Positions 1-6,494 of a stretch of DNA of 11,418 bases are shown here, one piece after another. The DNA is from JAURVT01 sp049059935 (lineage in GTDB: Bacteria; Actinomycetota; Actinomycetes; Propionibacteriales; Nocardioidaceae): positions 1 to 11,418 of the forward strand of contig NZ_JBMGQR010000104.1 of the NCBI RefSeq assembly GCF_049059935.1, given 5' to 3'. Numbering within the stretch: position 1 is the first letter of the stretch; the number at the start of each line of letters is the position of its first letter. Under the pieces are notes generated by a model, which saw only the letters and a list, made by a program, of their open reading frames with translations, was not told where the DNA came from and did no database searches. The position numbers were made by a program, and so were the translations under genes.

Positions 1-1
1 C

Positions 2-1654
2 GAGGACCTCCACCTCGCCCACGCGTCCGGTGCCGGCAACCAAGTCGTCCTCTACGGCGCGCGCACCGGCGGCGACGGCATCGGCGGCGTCTCGGTGCTC
101 GCGTCCGAGACCTTCAGCGAGGACGGTCCGGCCAAGCGTCCGAGCGTCCAGGTCGGCGACCCGTTCATGGAGAAGCTGCTCATCGAGTGCACGCTCGAGC
201 TGTTCGCGGCGGGCGTCGTCGCGGGCATCCAGGACCTCGGCGGCGCGGGCCTGTCGTGCGCGACCTCCGAGCTGGCCAGCGCCGGCGACGGCGGCATGCA
301 CGTCGAGCTGTCCACGGTGCCGCTGCGAGACTCGAGCCTGTCGCCCGAGGAGATCCTCATGAGCGAGAGCCAGGAGCGCATGATGGCCGTCGTCGAGCCC
401 GACAGGCTCGAGGCGTTCATGGCCGTGTGCGAGAAGTGGGACGTCGAGGCCGTCGTGGTCGGCGAGGTCACCGACGGCGACCACCTCGTCATCGACTGGC
501 ACGGCGAGACCGTCGTCGACGTGCCGCCGCGCTCGGTGGCCCACGACGGCCCCACCTACGAGCGCCCCTACGCCCGCCCCGACTGGCAGGACGCGCTGCA
601 GGCCGACACCACGGCGGCGCTCGCGCGTCCGTCCGGTGCCGACGACCTCCGCTCGGCGCTGCTCGACGTCGTCGGCTCGCCCAACCAGGCCGACAAGTCG
701 TGGGTCACCGACCAGTACGACCGCTACGTCCGCGGCAACACCGTCCTCGCGCAGCCCGAGGGCGCCGGCGTGGTGCGCATCGACGAGGAGACCCACCTCG
801 GCGTCTCGGTGGCCACCGACTGCAACGGTCGCTTCGCCAAGCTCGACCCCTACAACGGCGCCCTGCTCGCGCTCGTGGAGTCGTACCGCAACGTCGCCGC
901 GTCCGGCGCGCTGCCGCTGGCCGTCACCGACTGCCTGAACTTCGGCTCGCCCGAGGACCCCGCCGTCATGTGGCAGTTCGAGCAGGCCACCCAGGGCCTG
1001 TTCGACGGCTGCCGCGCGCTGGGCATCCCCGTCACCGGCGGCAACGTGTCGCTGTACAACCAGACCGGCGACACCGCGATCCTGCCCACCCCGGTGGTGG
1101 GCGTGCTCGGCGTGATCGACGACGTCCGCACCCGTCTGCGCGGCGGCTTCGCGGCCGAGGGGCGCACCGTCCTGCTGCTCGGCGACACCCGCGACGAGCT
1201 CGACGGATCGGCCTGGTCCGAGGTCGTCCACGGCCACCTCGGCGGCACGCCGCCCGTCGTCGACCTCGACGCCGAGCAGGCGCTCGCCCGGCTGCTGGTG
1301 CGCTCGGCGCGCGAGGCGCTCGTCGAGTCCGCCCAGGACCTCTCCGACGGCGGCCTCGCGGTCGCGCTCGCCGAGGCCGTGATCAAGGACGGCGTGGGCG
1401 TCACCGTGTCGCTCGACGACGTCGCGTCCGACCCGTTCGTCGCGCTGTTCAGCGAGTCGACGGCCCGCGCGGTCGTCACGGTCACCGCCGAGCAGGCGCC
1501 GGCGTTCCGCGCGGCGGCCGAGGCCGAGGGCGTCCCCGTCCGCGAGCTCGGCACCACCGGCGGCGACGTCCTCGACACCGGGGCGTTCACCGTCGGCGCC
1601 GACGAGCTGCGCACCCGCTGGGCCGCGACCCTGCCCGCGGTGCTCGACGCCTGA
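2..1654 (+). CDS. purL: Phosphoribosylformylglycinamidine synthase subunit PurL (5'-truncated by window edge)
   Basis: This is the ATP-dependent synthetase subunit of the fourth step of de novo purine synthesis. It converts FGAR to FGAM in the cytoplasm, using ammonia supplied by PurQ with the help of PurS. The reading frame is already open at base 2 and gives 550 residues. Small-type PurL proteins are about 730-770 residues, so roughly 200 N-terminal residues, including the first catalytic region, lie upstream. Family blocks visible include VLYGARTGGDGIGGVSVLAS near the window start, DLGGAGLSCATSELAS, EILMSESQERM, the second-half block TDCNGRFAKLDPYNGA, TDCLNFGSPEDP, the glycine-rich VTGGNVSLYNQTG, and AQDLSDGGLAVALAEA near the C-terminus. 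There is no fused glutaminase domain before the TGA at 1652, so this is the small PurL that needs separate PurQ and PurS. A GNAT gene follows after 5 bp and is probably co-transcribed. Confidence 0.97.
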   Translation, partial: EDLHLAHASGAGNQVVLYGARTGGDGIGGVSVLASETFSEDGPAKRPSVQVGDPFMEKLLIECTLELFAAGVVAGIQDLGGAGLSCATSELASAGDGGMHVELSTVPLRDSSLSPEEILMSESQERMMAVVEPDRLEAFMAVCEKWDVEAVVVGEVTDGDHLVIDWHGETVVDVPPRSVAHDGPTYERPYARPDWQDALQADTTAALARPSGADDLRSALLDVVGSPNQADKSWVTDQYDRYVRGNTVLAQPEGAGVVRIDEETHLGVSVATDCNGRFAKLDPYNGALLALVESYRNVAASGALPLAVTDCLNFGSPEDPAVMWQFEQATQGLFDGCRALGIPVTGGNVSLYNQTGDTAILPTPVVGVLGVIDDVRTRLRGGFAAEGRTVLLLGDTRDELDGSAWSEVVHGHLGGTPPVVDLDAEQALARLLVRSAREALVESAQDLSDGGLAVALAEAVIKDGVGVTVSLDDVASDPFVALFSESTARAVVTVTAEQAPAFRAAAEAEGVPVRELGTTGGDVLDTGAFTVGADELRTRWAATLPAVLDA

Positions 1655-1659
1655 CGGCC

Positions 1660-2202
1660 GTGGACGCGCCCGCCTCGCTGCGCACGGAGCGGCTGCTCCT
1701 GCGGCGGTGGCGCCCGTCCGACCGTGAGCCGTTCGCCGCGTTGAACGCCGACCCGGTGGTGATGGAGCACTTCCCGTCGGTCCGCACCCGTGCCGAGAGC
1801 GACGACCTCGTCGACCGGGTGGAGGCCCGCTTCGACGAGCTGGGCTGGGGGCTCTGGGCGCTCGAGCGACTGGCCGACGGGGCGTTCCTCGGCTTCACCG
1901 GGCTCAACCCGATGCCCGCCGGCACTCCTGACCCGGACGGCACCGAGGTCGGCTGGCGCCTGGCCCGCCACGCGTGGGGCCACGGCTACGCCTCCGAGGC
2001 CGCACAGGCCGCGATCGCGCACGGCTTCGACGTCGTCGGCCTCGACCACCTCGACTCGATCACCGCCGTCACCAACGTCCGGTCGCAGGCGGTGATGCAG
2101 CGCGTCGGCATGCGCCTGGCCGCCCACTTCGACCACCCCGCGCTCGACGCGTCCTCGCCCCTGCGTCCCCACGTGATGTACCGCCTCGACCGACCGGCCT
2201 GA
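1660..2202 (+). CDS. GNAT family N-acetyltransferase, RimJ/RimL type
   Basis: A 180-residue acetyltransferase of the Acetyltransf_3 (RimJ/RimL) branch, predicted to move an acetyl group from acetyl-CoA to an amine; the substrate cannot be told from sequence. The N-terminus LRTERLLLRRWRPSD (residues 7-21) is the typical opening of the branch. EVGWRLARHAWGHGYASEA (96-114) carries the acetyl-CoA pyrophosphate loop WGHGYA. TNVRSQAVMQRVGM (138-151) is the usual motif in which an Asn, a Ser and a Gly-Met close the fold. Length is normal. The chosen start is GTG at 1660, the first start codon after the purL stop in this frame and the one that gives the standard N-terminus. There is no clear Shine-Dalgarno sequence, so translation may be coupled to purL termination 5 bp upstream. 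Function beyond small-molecule or protein N-acetylation is unknown. Confidence 0.87.
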   Translation: MDAPASLRTERLLLRRWRPSDREPFAALNADPVVMEHFPSVRTRAESDDLVDRVEARFDELGWGLWALERLADGAFLGFTGLNPMPAGTPDPDGTEVGWRLARHAWGHGYASEAAQAAIAHGFDVVGLDHLDSITAVTNVRSQAVMQRVGMRLAAHFDHPALDASSPLRPHVMYRLDRPA

Positions 2203-2248
2203 AGGAGCCCACGGCGAACCTCTCGCGGCGGGGGTGCGGCGGGCGCGG

Positions 2249-2254
2249 CAGGAT
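2249..2254 (+). promoter_or_regulatory. Possible -10 element (CAGGAT) for a leaderless patatin mRNA
   Basis: CAGGAT lies exactly 6 nt before the ATG at 2261, with A at hexamer position 2 and T at position 6. This is the spacing expected when the start codon is also the transcription start. No -35 is recognisable, and the first base differs from the TANNNT consensus. The 58-bp gap after the GNAT gene holds nothing else I can identify. The same bases could instead serve as a weak AGGA-type ribosome binding site on a purL read-through transcript. Confidence 0.3.
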
Positions 2255-2260
2255 GGGCCC

Positions 2261-3124
2261 ATGACCCCATCGGACGCCGGACGGACCGCACTCGTGCTCG
2301 GTGGGGGAGGGATCACCGGCATCGCCTGGGAGACCGGCCTCATCGTCGGCCTGGCCGACGCGGGCGTCGACCTCACCACCGCCGACCTCGTCGTCGGCAC
2401 CTCGGCGGGCTCGGTCGTGGGCGCGCAGGTGACGAGCGGCGTGCCGCTGGCCGAGCTGTGGGAGCGTCAGCTGGCTCCTGTCGAGGACGGGCCCGTCGCG
2501 TCAGTCGGGGCCGGGCAGATCGCGGCGTTCGGCGTCGCGCTGCTGCGCGCCCGCGGCGACCTGACGACGTTCGGCGCGCGCGTCGGCGGGTACGCGCTCG
2601 GCAAGTCCGACCACGGCGGCACCCCGGACCAGCAGCAGCGGCTCGACGCGATCGCCGAGCGGCTGCCCGTCCACGAGTGGCCCGAATGCGACCTGCGCGT
2701 CTGCGTGGTCGACGCCGTGCTCGGCGAGCGCCACGTGCTGGACGGCGACAGCGGGTTCCCGTTCGTCGACTCGGTCGCCGCGAGCTGCGCCGTGCCCGGC
2801 GTCTACCCGCCGGTCGACCTCGGCGGCCACCCGTACATCGACGGCGGCATGCACTCGGCGGCCAACGTCGACGTCGCCTCGGGCTACGACCGCGTCGTCG
2901 TCATCGCGCCGCTCGCCGCGGGCATCGGGCCGATGCGCAGCGCGCGCGACCAGCTCGACGACCTCCGCGCGCCCCACGCGATCCTGGTGACGCCCGACGA
3001 GGGCGCGAAGCAGGCGATCGGGCGCAACGTCCTCGACCCCGCCGCGCGTCCGCCGTCGGCCCGCGCCGGACGCGCGCAGGCCGCGACGATCGCCGACCAG
3101 GTGCGCGCGGTCTGGCACGGCTGA
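2261..3124 (+). CDS. Patatin-like phospholipase / lipid acyl hydrolase
   Basis: A 287-residue protein of the patatin family (RssA/YchK-like), which hydrolyses acyl ester bonds in phospholipids or other lipids with a Ser-Asp dyad. All three active-site elements are present. The glycine-rich oxyanion-hole loop LGGGGITG spans residues 13-20. The nucleophile elbow GTSAGS has Ser48 in G46-T-S-A-G50. The aspartate motif is DGG, with Asp194 at 194-196. No signal peptide or membrane segment is seen, so it is probably cytosolic or peripheral at the inner membrane face. I chose ATG 2261 over an in-frame GTG at 2234 because the extra nine residues are arginine-rich and unlike the family, and because a -10-like hexamer sits 6 nt before the ATG. 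It ends 2 bp before an SCP-like gene, so the two products are probably made together. The physiological substrate is unknown. Confidence 0.92.
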   Translation: MTPSDAGRTALVLGGGGITGIAWETGLIVGLADAGVDLTTADLVVGTSAGSVVGAQVTSGVPLAELWERQLAPVEDGPVASVGAGQIAAFGVALLRARGDLTTFGARVGGYALGKSDHGGTPDQQQRLDAIAERLPVHEWPECDLRVCVVDAVLGERHVLDGDSGFPFVDSVAASCAVPGVYPPVDLGGHPYIDGGMHSAANVDVASGYDRVVVIAPLAAGIGPMRSARDQLDDLRAPHAILVTPDEGAKQAIGRNVLDPAARPPSARAGRAQAATIADQVRAVWHG

Positions 3125-3126
3125 CG

Positions 3127-3486
3127 ATGGCTCCCCGTCTCCGGCCACTCCCGGCGGACGAGTTCGCGGCCGTCGCCGCCCGTCTGGACGCCGGCGACCC
3201 CGACCGCGCCGATCTCCGCGCGGCCACCAAGCACCTGCTCGCGCTGCTCGTCGAGCGCGCTCCGGGCAACGCGGTCGAGGTGCGCGTGCCGCCCTACAGC
3301 GCCGTCCAGGCGGTGGCCGGCACCCGGCACACCCGTGGCACGCCGCCGGCCGTCGTCGAGATGGACGCCCCCACCTGGATCGCCCTGGCCCGCGGCCGGC
3401 TCACCTGGGCCGACGCCCGCGCCGCCGGACGCGTCCGCGCCAGCGGCGAGCGCTCCGACCTCAGTCCGCACCTCCCCCTCGCCTGA
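3127..3486 (+). CDS. Sterol carrier (SCP-like) family protein, actinobacterial type
   Basis: A 119-residue protein resembling the short actinobacterial 'sterol carrier family' or bacterial SCP ortholog proteins. Diagnostic stretches are AVEVRVPPYSAVQAV (49-63), HTRGTPPAVVEMDAPTWIAL (68-87) and the C-terminal GRVRASGERSDLSPHLPLA (101-119). The SCP2 fold forms a hydrophobic tunnel for lipids or acyl-CoA; no catalytic residues are expected. There is no signal peptide. The ATG lies two bases after the patatin TGA (TGACGATG), indicating translational coupling. From memory, M. tuberculosis has a comparable gene (Rv0807) between purL and purF, so the neighbourhood looks ancestral. Here, however, purF does not follow: the next gene is convergent and unrelated. 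Family assignment is good; ligand and role are unknown. Confidence 0.85.
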   Translation: MAPRLRPLPADEFAAVAARLDAGDPDRADLRAATKHLLALLVERAPGNAVEVRVPPYSAVQAVAGTRHTRGTPPAVVEMDAPTWIALARGRLTWADARAAGRVRASGERSDLSPHLPLA

Positions 3487-3555
3487 CCCCACGATTCGAC
3501 GACTTGCGGCCCGTCCAGGCGTCGGGAACGGGCCGGAAGTCGCCACATCGTGGGG
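3487..3555. repeat. Long imperfect inverted repeat (28-nt arms, 13-nt loop) between convergent genes
   Basis: The left arm is 3487-3514 and the right arm 3528-3555, with a 13-nt loop at 3515-3527. 24 of 28 positions are complementary. The paired blocks are CCCCACGAT, then CGACTT, then CGGCCCGT. Mismatches fall at left-arm positions 3496, 3497, 3499 and 3506. The left arm begins on the base after the SCP-like gene's stop, and the right arm ends 11 bp before the stop of the convergent DUF1906 gene. The structure could terminate transcription in both directions, but neither side has a T-tract. The size, sharp ends and near-symmetry equally suit a dispersed palindromic repeat. Either way it fills almost the whole 80-bp intergenic space. 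Confidence 0.85.
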
Positions 3556-3566
3556 AGGGGGGACGG

Positions 3567-4853
3567 TCAGCGGCGGCCGCGCTGGAGCTTGGCCCAGACC
3601 TGGGGCTCGGCGGTGGGCCACTGGGGGAGGTCGACGGACTTGCGGTACGCCTTCATCGCCCTGGTGGTGGCGGCGTCCCAGATGCCGGACGCGGGGGCGC
3701 CGTAGCCGGCGGCGCGCAGGGCGGTCTGCACGCGGTGCACGCTCTTGCCGGTGTGGCCGTGCTTGAGCACCGGGGTGGTGCCGCGGGCGACGAGGGCCGT
3801 CCACGTGCCGCGCGTGATCTTCCCGGTCTGCTTGAGGCCGCGGGCGCGCTGCAGCCGGATGACGGCGTTGCGGGTCTTGGCGGTGAACCTCTCGTTCACG
3901 ACGCCGGGACCGAAGCCCTGCTTCTTCAGCAGGCACTTGGCGACCTTGACCTTGAAGTTCGAGCGGCCCTTCTTCTGCGCCGTGAACGTCGAGATCTTCT
4001 GGGCGTTGCACAGGCCCTTGGCCTTGGTGGCCCGTGAGCCCTTGCCGACGTCCATGAAGTTGTAGTCGATGTGGATCTTGGTCTTGTTGTACGTCGTGGT
4101 GCGGTCGAGGACGTACTGGTGGATCCGCTGGTGGTTCGACCAGCCGTCGTCGCGCAGGTACTGCCCGCCGTCGGTGTCGGCCCTGCCGTTGGACCACGCC
4201 AGCCACAGGTGGCCGGGCAGGTTGTACGAGCTGCGCGAGGGATCGGTGCGCACGACGTCGAGCGCACGGATCGCGGCCGACGCGCTGGAGTAGACGCCCG
4301 AGCCGTAGCCGCGGGCCTCGATCCGGTCGGTCCAGCCCTCCATGAACGACAGGACCGCCTCGTTGCACGTGGTGTTCGCGATCGGGTACTGCTCGATGTC
4401 GAGGTACAGGTAGCTGTTGCGGGCGATGCCGAGGGCGCCGGACGCCTTGACCGCCTCGTTGGCCTCCGCGATGCCCTGCGAGCGAGCGGTGGCGACGTCG
4501 CTCGACATCTTGCCCTTGGAGTTGCTGCCGCGGCAGGGCGCCTGCAGCCCGACGTGGATGGGGATGAAGCGCCACCCGCGCGCGGCCTGCGTCTGCACCC
4601 ACTGACGGGTCAGGTTGGGCTGCGCCTCGCACGCGCGCTCGCTGCCCGAGACGTAGATGCCCACCGCACGGAACGGCGACGCGACGCGCCACGCGTCCAT
4701 CGCCTTCTGGGTCGGGGCGTTGCAGGTGTCGAAGCCGTAGCCGGTGAACGAGCCGGGCGTCACGGTCTCCGCGTCGGACGAGCCGGCGGAGACGACCACC
4801 ACGCCGCCGGCGGCGACCGCGCCGATGACGAGGGCCGAGAGAAGTCTGCGCAT
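3567..4853 (-). CDS. Secreted DUF1906 glycoside-hydrolase-like protein with two peptidoglycan-binding domains
   Basis: A 428-residue exported protein. Residues 1-29 form a signal peptide: RR, a hydrophobic core LLSALVIGAVAAGGVVVV, and a likely cut after SDA. Residues about 36-268 match the Rv2525c/DUF1906 glycoside-hydrolase-like TIM-barrel family. FTGYGFDTC contains Asp42, YLYLDIEQY contains Asp152 and Glu154, RIHQYV is at 243-248, and HIDYNF contains Asp263; these are placed like the acidic motifs of GH25-type lysozymes. Two PG_binding_1-like domains follow, at about 300-355 and 364-424, the second with HTGKSVHRVQTALRAAGYG. Six cysteines (44, 75, 107, 163, 282, 307) suggest disulfides. The protein probably acts at the cell wall, cutting or merely binding peptidoglycan; hydrolysis has not been firmly shown for this family. 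ATG 4853 is chosen because it directly precedes the signal peptide; the frame remains open upstream but codes nothing family-like. It diverges from the ribokinase gene. Confidence 0.9.
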   Translation of the reverse strand: MRRLLSALVIGAVAAGGVVVVSAGSSDAETVTPGSFTGYGFDTCNAPTQKAMDAWRVASPFRAVGIYVSGSERACEAQPNLTRQWVQTQAARGWRFIPIHVGLQAPCRGSNSKGKMSSDVATARSQGIAEANEAVKASGALGIARNSYLYLDIEQYPIANTTCNEAVLSFMEGWTDRIEARGYGSGVYSSASAAIRALDVVRTDPSRSSYNLPGHLWLAWSNGRADTDGGQYLRDDGWSNHQRIHQYVLDRTTTYNKTKIHIDYNFMDVGKGSRATKAKGLCNAQKISTFTAQKKGRSNFKVKVAKCLLKKQGFGPGVVNERFTAKTRNAVIRLQRARGLKQTGKITRGTWTALVARGTTPVLKHGHTGKSVHRVQTALRAAGYGAPASGIWDAATTRAMKAYRKSVDLPQWPTAEPQVWAKLQRGRR

Positions 4854-4977
4854 GGTCGGACATTCTGCCCCACACGTCACACGATGTCGTCCATTCTGAC
4901 GAATCGCCGGACCTCCCGCAGACTGCCCCGACGTGAGACGGTGCCCCCGTCCCACCCGACCAGCCCGGAGGCCGACG
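4854..4977. promoter_or_regulatory. Divergent intergenic region with a 31-bp-spaced direct repeat
   Basis: The 124 bp between the DUF1906 gene (minus) and the ribokinase gene (plus) must hold both promoters. Read on the minus strand, CAGAATG occurs twice, at 4892-4898 and 4861-4867, 31 bp apart, or about three helical turns. The copy nearer the DUF1906 start overlaps GAATGT, which lies 6 nt before its ATG and could act as a weak -10 for a leaderless transcript. The other copy could be a second promoter element or half of an operator. I see no convincing -10 for the ribokinase gene. Confidence 0.35.
4967..4971 (+). promoter_or_regulatory. Shine-Dalgarno GGAGG selecting the TTG start of the ribokinase gene
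   Basis: GGAGG ends 6 nt before TTG at 4978, which is ideal spacing. This favours the TTG over the in-frame GTG at 4933; the latter would add 15 Arg/Pro-rich residues absent from ribokinases. Confidence 0.8.
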
Positions 4978-5907
4978 TTGTCCACCGACACCCCCGGCGT
5001 GCTCGTCGTCGGCAGCATCACCGTCGACGTCACCGCCTTCGCCCGACGCCTGCCCGCACCGGGCGAGACCGTGCTCGGGGACGACCTCAGCCTGGTGCTC
5101 GGCGGCAAGGGCGCCAACCAGGCCGTCGCCGCGGCGCTCGCCGGCGCCGACACCATGATGGCCGGCGCCGTGGGCGACGACCCGTTCGCCGACGTCGCGC
5201 TCGACGCACTGCGCGGTCACGGGGTGGACGTCTCCGCGGTCCGCCGCGTCGCCGGGCCCACCGGCGTCGCCCACATCCGCGTCGACGCCGCCGGCGAGAA
5301 CGACATCGTGATGGTGCCGCTGGCCAACGCGACGGTCGGTGCGTCCGACGTGGACGCCGCCGTCCGCGCCGCCGCGGGACGGGCGCGCGTCCTGCTGCTC
5401 CAGCTCGAGACCCCGGTCGAGGTGGCCCGGCACGCCGCCCGCGTCGGGCGCGAGGCGGGCCTGCTCGTCGTCCTCGACCCGGCACCGGCGGTCCCCGACC
5501 TCGATCCCGCGCTCTGGGCCGACGTCGACGTGGTGACGCCCAACGAGACCGAGGCGCGGATCCTCACCGGCCTGCCCGTCGACAGCCTGGACGACGCCCG
5601 CGCCGCCGGCCGCTGGTTCGTCGAGCGCGGCGCCGGCTGCGCCGTGGTCACGCTCGGCGGCCGCGGCGTCGTCGTGGTCACCGCCGACGACTCGCTGCAC
5701 GTCCCCGCGCGGCCCGTCGACGTCGTCGACAGCACCGCCGCCGGCGACGCGTTCGCCGGCTACCTCGGTGCCGGCCTGGCCAGCGGGCAGGACGTGCCGG
5801 CAGCGCTGCCCCGCGCCGCCGCGGCCGGGACGCTGACGGTCACCCGCCGCGGCGCGTCCGCCAGCCTGCCCGCGGGCGTCGACGTCGACCGGCTCGCGCG
5901 GTCCTGA
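4978..5907 (+). CDS. rbsK: Ribokinase (PfkB family sugar kinase)
   Basis: A 309-residue cytoplasmic kinase that phosphorylates ribose, or a closely related sugar, at O5 with ATP, feeding the pentose phosphate pathway and PRPP. VLVVGSITVDVTAFARRLPAPGETV is the N-terminal substrate region, with the usual GS-x-x-x-D. LGGKGANQAVAAALAG is the first PfkB signature, with GGKGANQA at 42-49. VTPNETEA is the conserved nucleotide-side motif. VVDSTAAGDAF is the second signature: Asp251 starts the anion-hole motif and Asp257 is the catalytic base. Length is typical of RbsK (about 305-310). Translation starts at TTG behind a strong GGAGG. No ribose transporter or LacI-type regulator is next to it, so it may serve nucleoside or ribose salvage as a solitary gene. 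Another PfkB sugar cannot be excluded, but GGKGANQA strongly favours ribokinase. Confidence 0.93.
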   Translation: MSTDTPGVLVVGSITVDVTAFARRLPAPGETVLGDDLSLVLGGKGANQAVAAALAGADTMMAGAVGDDPFADVALDALRGHGVDVSAVRRVAGPTGVAHIRVDAAGENDIVMVPLANATVGASDVDAAVRAAAGRARVLLLQLETPVEVARHAARVGREAGLLVVLDPAPAVPDLDPALWADVDVVTPNETEARILTGLPVDSLDDARAAGRWFVERGAGCAVVTLGGRGVVVVTADDSLHVPARPVDVVDSTAAGDAFAGYLGAGLASGQDVPAALPRAAAAGTLTVTRRGASASLPAGVDVDRLARS

Positions 5908-5920
5908 CCGACGCGGTCAG
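5904..5920. terminator. Perfect 7-bp hairpin containing both convergent stop codons
   Basis: CTGACCG (5904-5910), loop ACG, then CGGTCAG (5914-5920) form a perfect stem. The TGA of the ribokinase gene (5905-5907) lies in the left arm and the TGA of the minus-strand gene (read as TCA at 5917-5919) in the right arm. It is symmetrical, so it would fold in either transcript. No T-tract follows, so intrinsic termination is plausible but unproven. Confidence 0.5.
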
Positions 5921-6441
5921 AAGCGGCGCGAGCCCGGGACGCGGAGGTCGGCGACGCGCCAGCGGGCCTCGTCGTCGCGGACGAGCCGCAGGACGGCGGG
6001 GGTGGTGCGCCCCGAGAGCTCGATGTCGAGGTCGACGTCGGCGTCGCGGGGGCGCTCGTCGACGCCGGTGACGTCGAACCGCGACTCGCGGATCTGCCGG
6101 GCGACGTCGAACTGGCCGTCGCGGTAGATGGTGCGCCGGCTCAGCACGCGGCACTCGACACGGGCCGCCTCGGCGTTGGCCGAGACGTCGGCGACGGCGT
6201 CGCAGTCGAGCCGCTGGAGCGCGGTGACGTAGTCCTCGGCCACGTCGCGGGGGGACGGCCCGTCGGAGGGGGCGACCAGCATGCTGCCGACGGCGGCCAC
6301 GGCGAAGACGCCGCCGACGGTGCCCAGCACGACCGCCAGGCCCTTGCGGTCGCGGCGCGGCGGCGGCCCGGGCGACCGGCCGTCGTCCTGACCGACCGTG
6401 CCCCAGTACACCAGGGTCGGCTCGGGCGGCGACGTCGTCAC
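5917..6441 (-). CDS. Single-pass membrane protein with a small exported (NTF2-like/DUF4878-type) domain
   Basis: A 174-residue protein with a proline-rich cytoplasmic N-terminus (1-33, including PGPPPRRDRKG), one membrane segment at about 34-56 (GLAVVLGTVGGVFAVAAVGSM), and an exterior domain at 57-174. The exterior part begins SPRDVAEDYVTALQRLDCDAVADV and ends LVRDDEARWRVADLRVPGS. This helix-then-sheet pattern, with a W near the end, is what I expect of NTF2-like DUF4878/Rv0361-type actinobacterial membrane proteins. Cys80 and Cys97 could form a disulfide outside the membrane. The start is GTG at 6441 because TATTCT lies exactly 6 nt upstream and the frame further upstream is low-complexity Arg/Gly sequence. 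No function is known; binding of a small ligand or a role in envelope maintenance would be guesses. It is transcribed divergently from the M20 peptidase through a shared 53-bp region. Confidence 0.8.
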   Translation of the reverse strand: MTTSPPEPTLVYWGTVGQDDGRSPGPPPRRDRKGLAVVLGTVGGVFAVAAVGSMLVAPSDGPSPRDVAEDYVTALQRLDCDAVADVSANAEAARVECRVLSRRTIYRDGQFDVARQIRESRFDVTGVDERPRDADVDLDIELSGRTTPAVLRLVRDDEARWRVADLRVPGSRRF

Positions 6442-6447
6442 CTCGCC

Positions 6448-6453
6448 AGAATA
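6448..6453 (-). promoter_or_regulatory. -10 element TATTCT for the membrane protein gene (leaderless)
   Basis: Read on the minus strand, TATTCT is followed by 6 nt (GGCGAG) and then the GTG start. This fits a transcript that begins at or next to the start codon. No -35 is evident. Confidence 0.55.
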
Positions 6454-6482
6454 CGGGCGCGGACCAGGCCCCGCCCACGTCG

Positions 6483-6488
6483 TATCGT
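6483..6488 (+). promoter_or_regulatory. -10 element TATCGT for the M20 peptidase gene (leaderless)
   Basis: TATCGT is followed by 6 nt (GCCCGC) and then ATG at 6495, with no Shine-Dalgarno sequence. The two divergent -10 elements are separated by only 29 bp, so polymerase binding in the two directions probably competes. Confidence 0.55.
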
Positions 6489-6494
6489 GCCCGC

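Noticed and set aside
187..1659. Long frame leading into the GNAT gene, apparently a fusion
   Set aside because: It is an arginine-rich out-of-frame reading of purL. The acetyltransferase fold begins only at about 1660.
2234..2260. Alternative GTG start for the patatin gene
   Set aside because: It adds nine residues (MRRARQDGP) that are not family-like, and it lies upstream of the -10-like hexamer.
3487..4853. DUF1906/PG-binding protein plus flanking inverted repeat as a prophage or mobile remnant
   Set aside because: There is no integrase, holin, structural gene or matching terminal repeat on the other side. The signal peptide and base composition fit a resident chromosomal gene.
4933..4977. 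Alternative GTG start for the ribokinase gene
   Set aside because: It adds an Arg/Pro-rich stretch. GGAGG at 4967-4971 is ideally spaced for the TTG at 4978.
2884..5700. Minus-strand open frame of 938 codons spanning four genes
   Set aside because: It is an Arg/Gly/Ala-rich shadow caused by high GC. It overlaps well-supported genes on both strands and shows no family motif.
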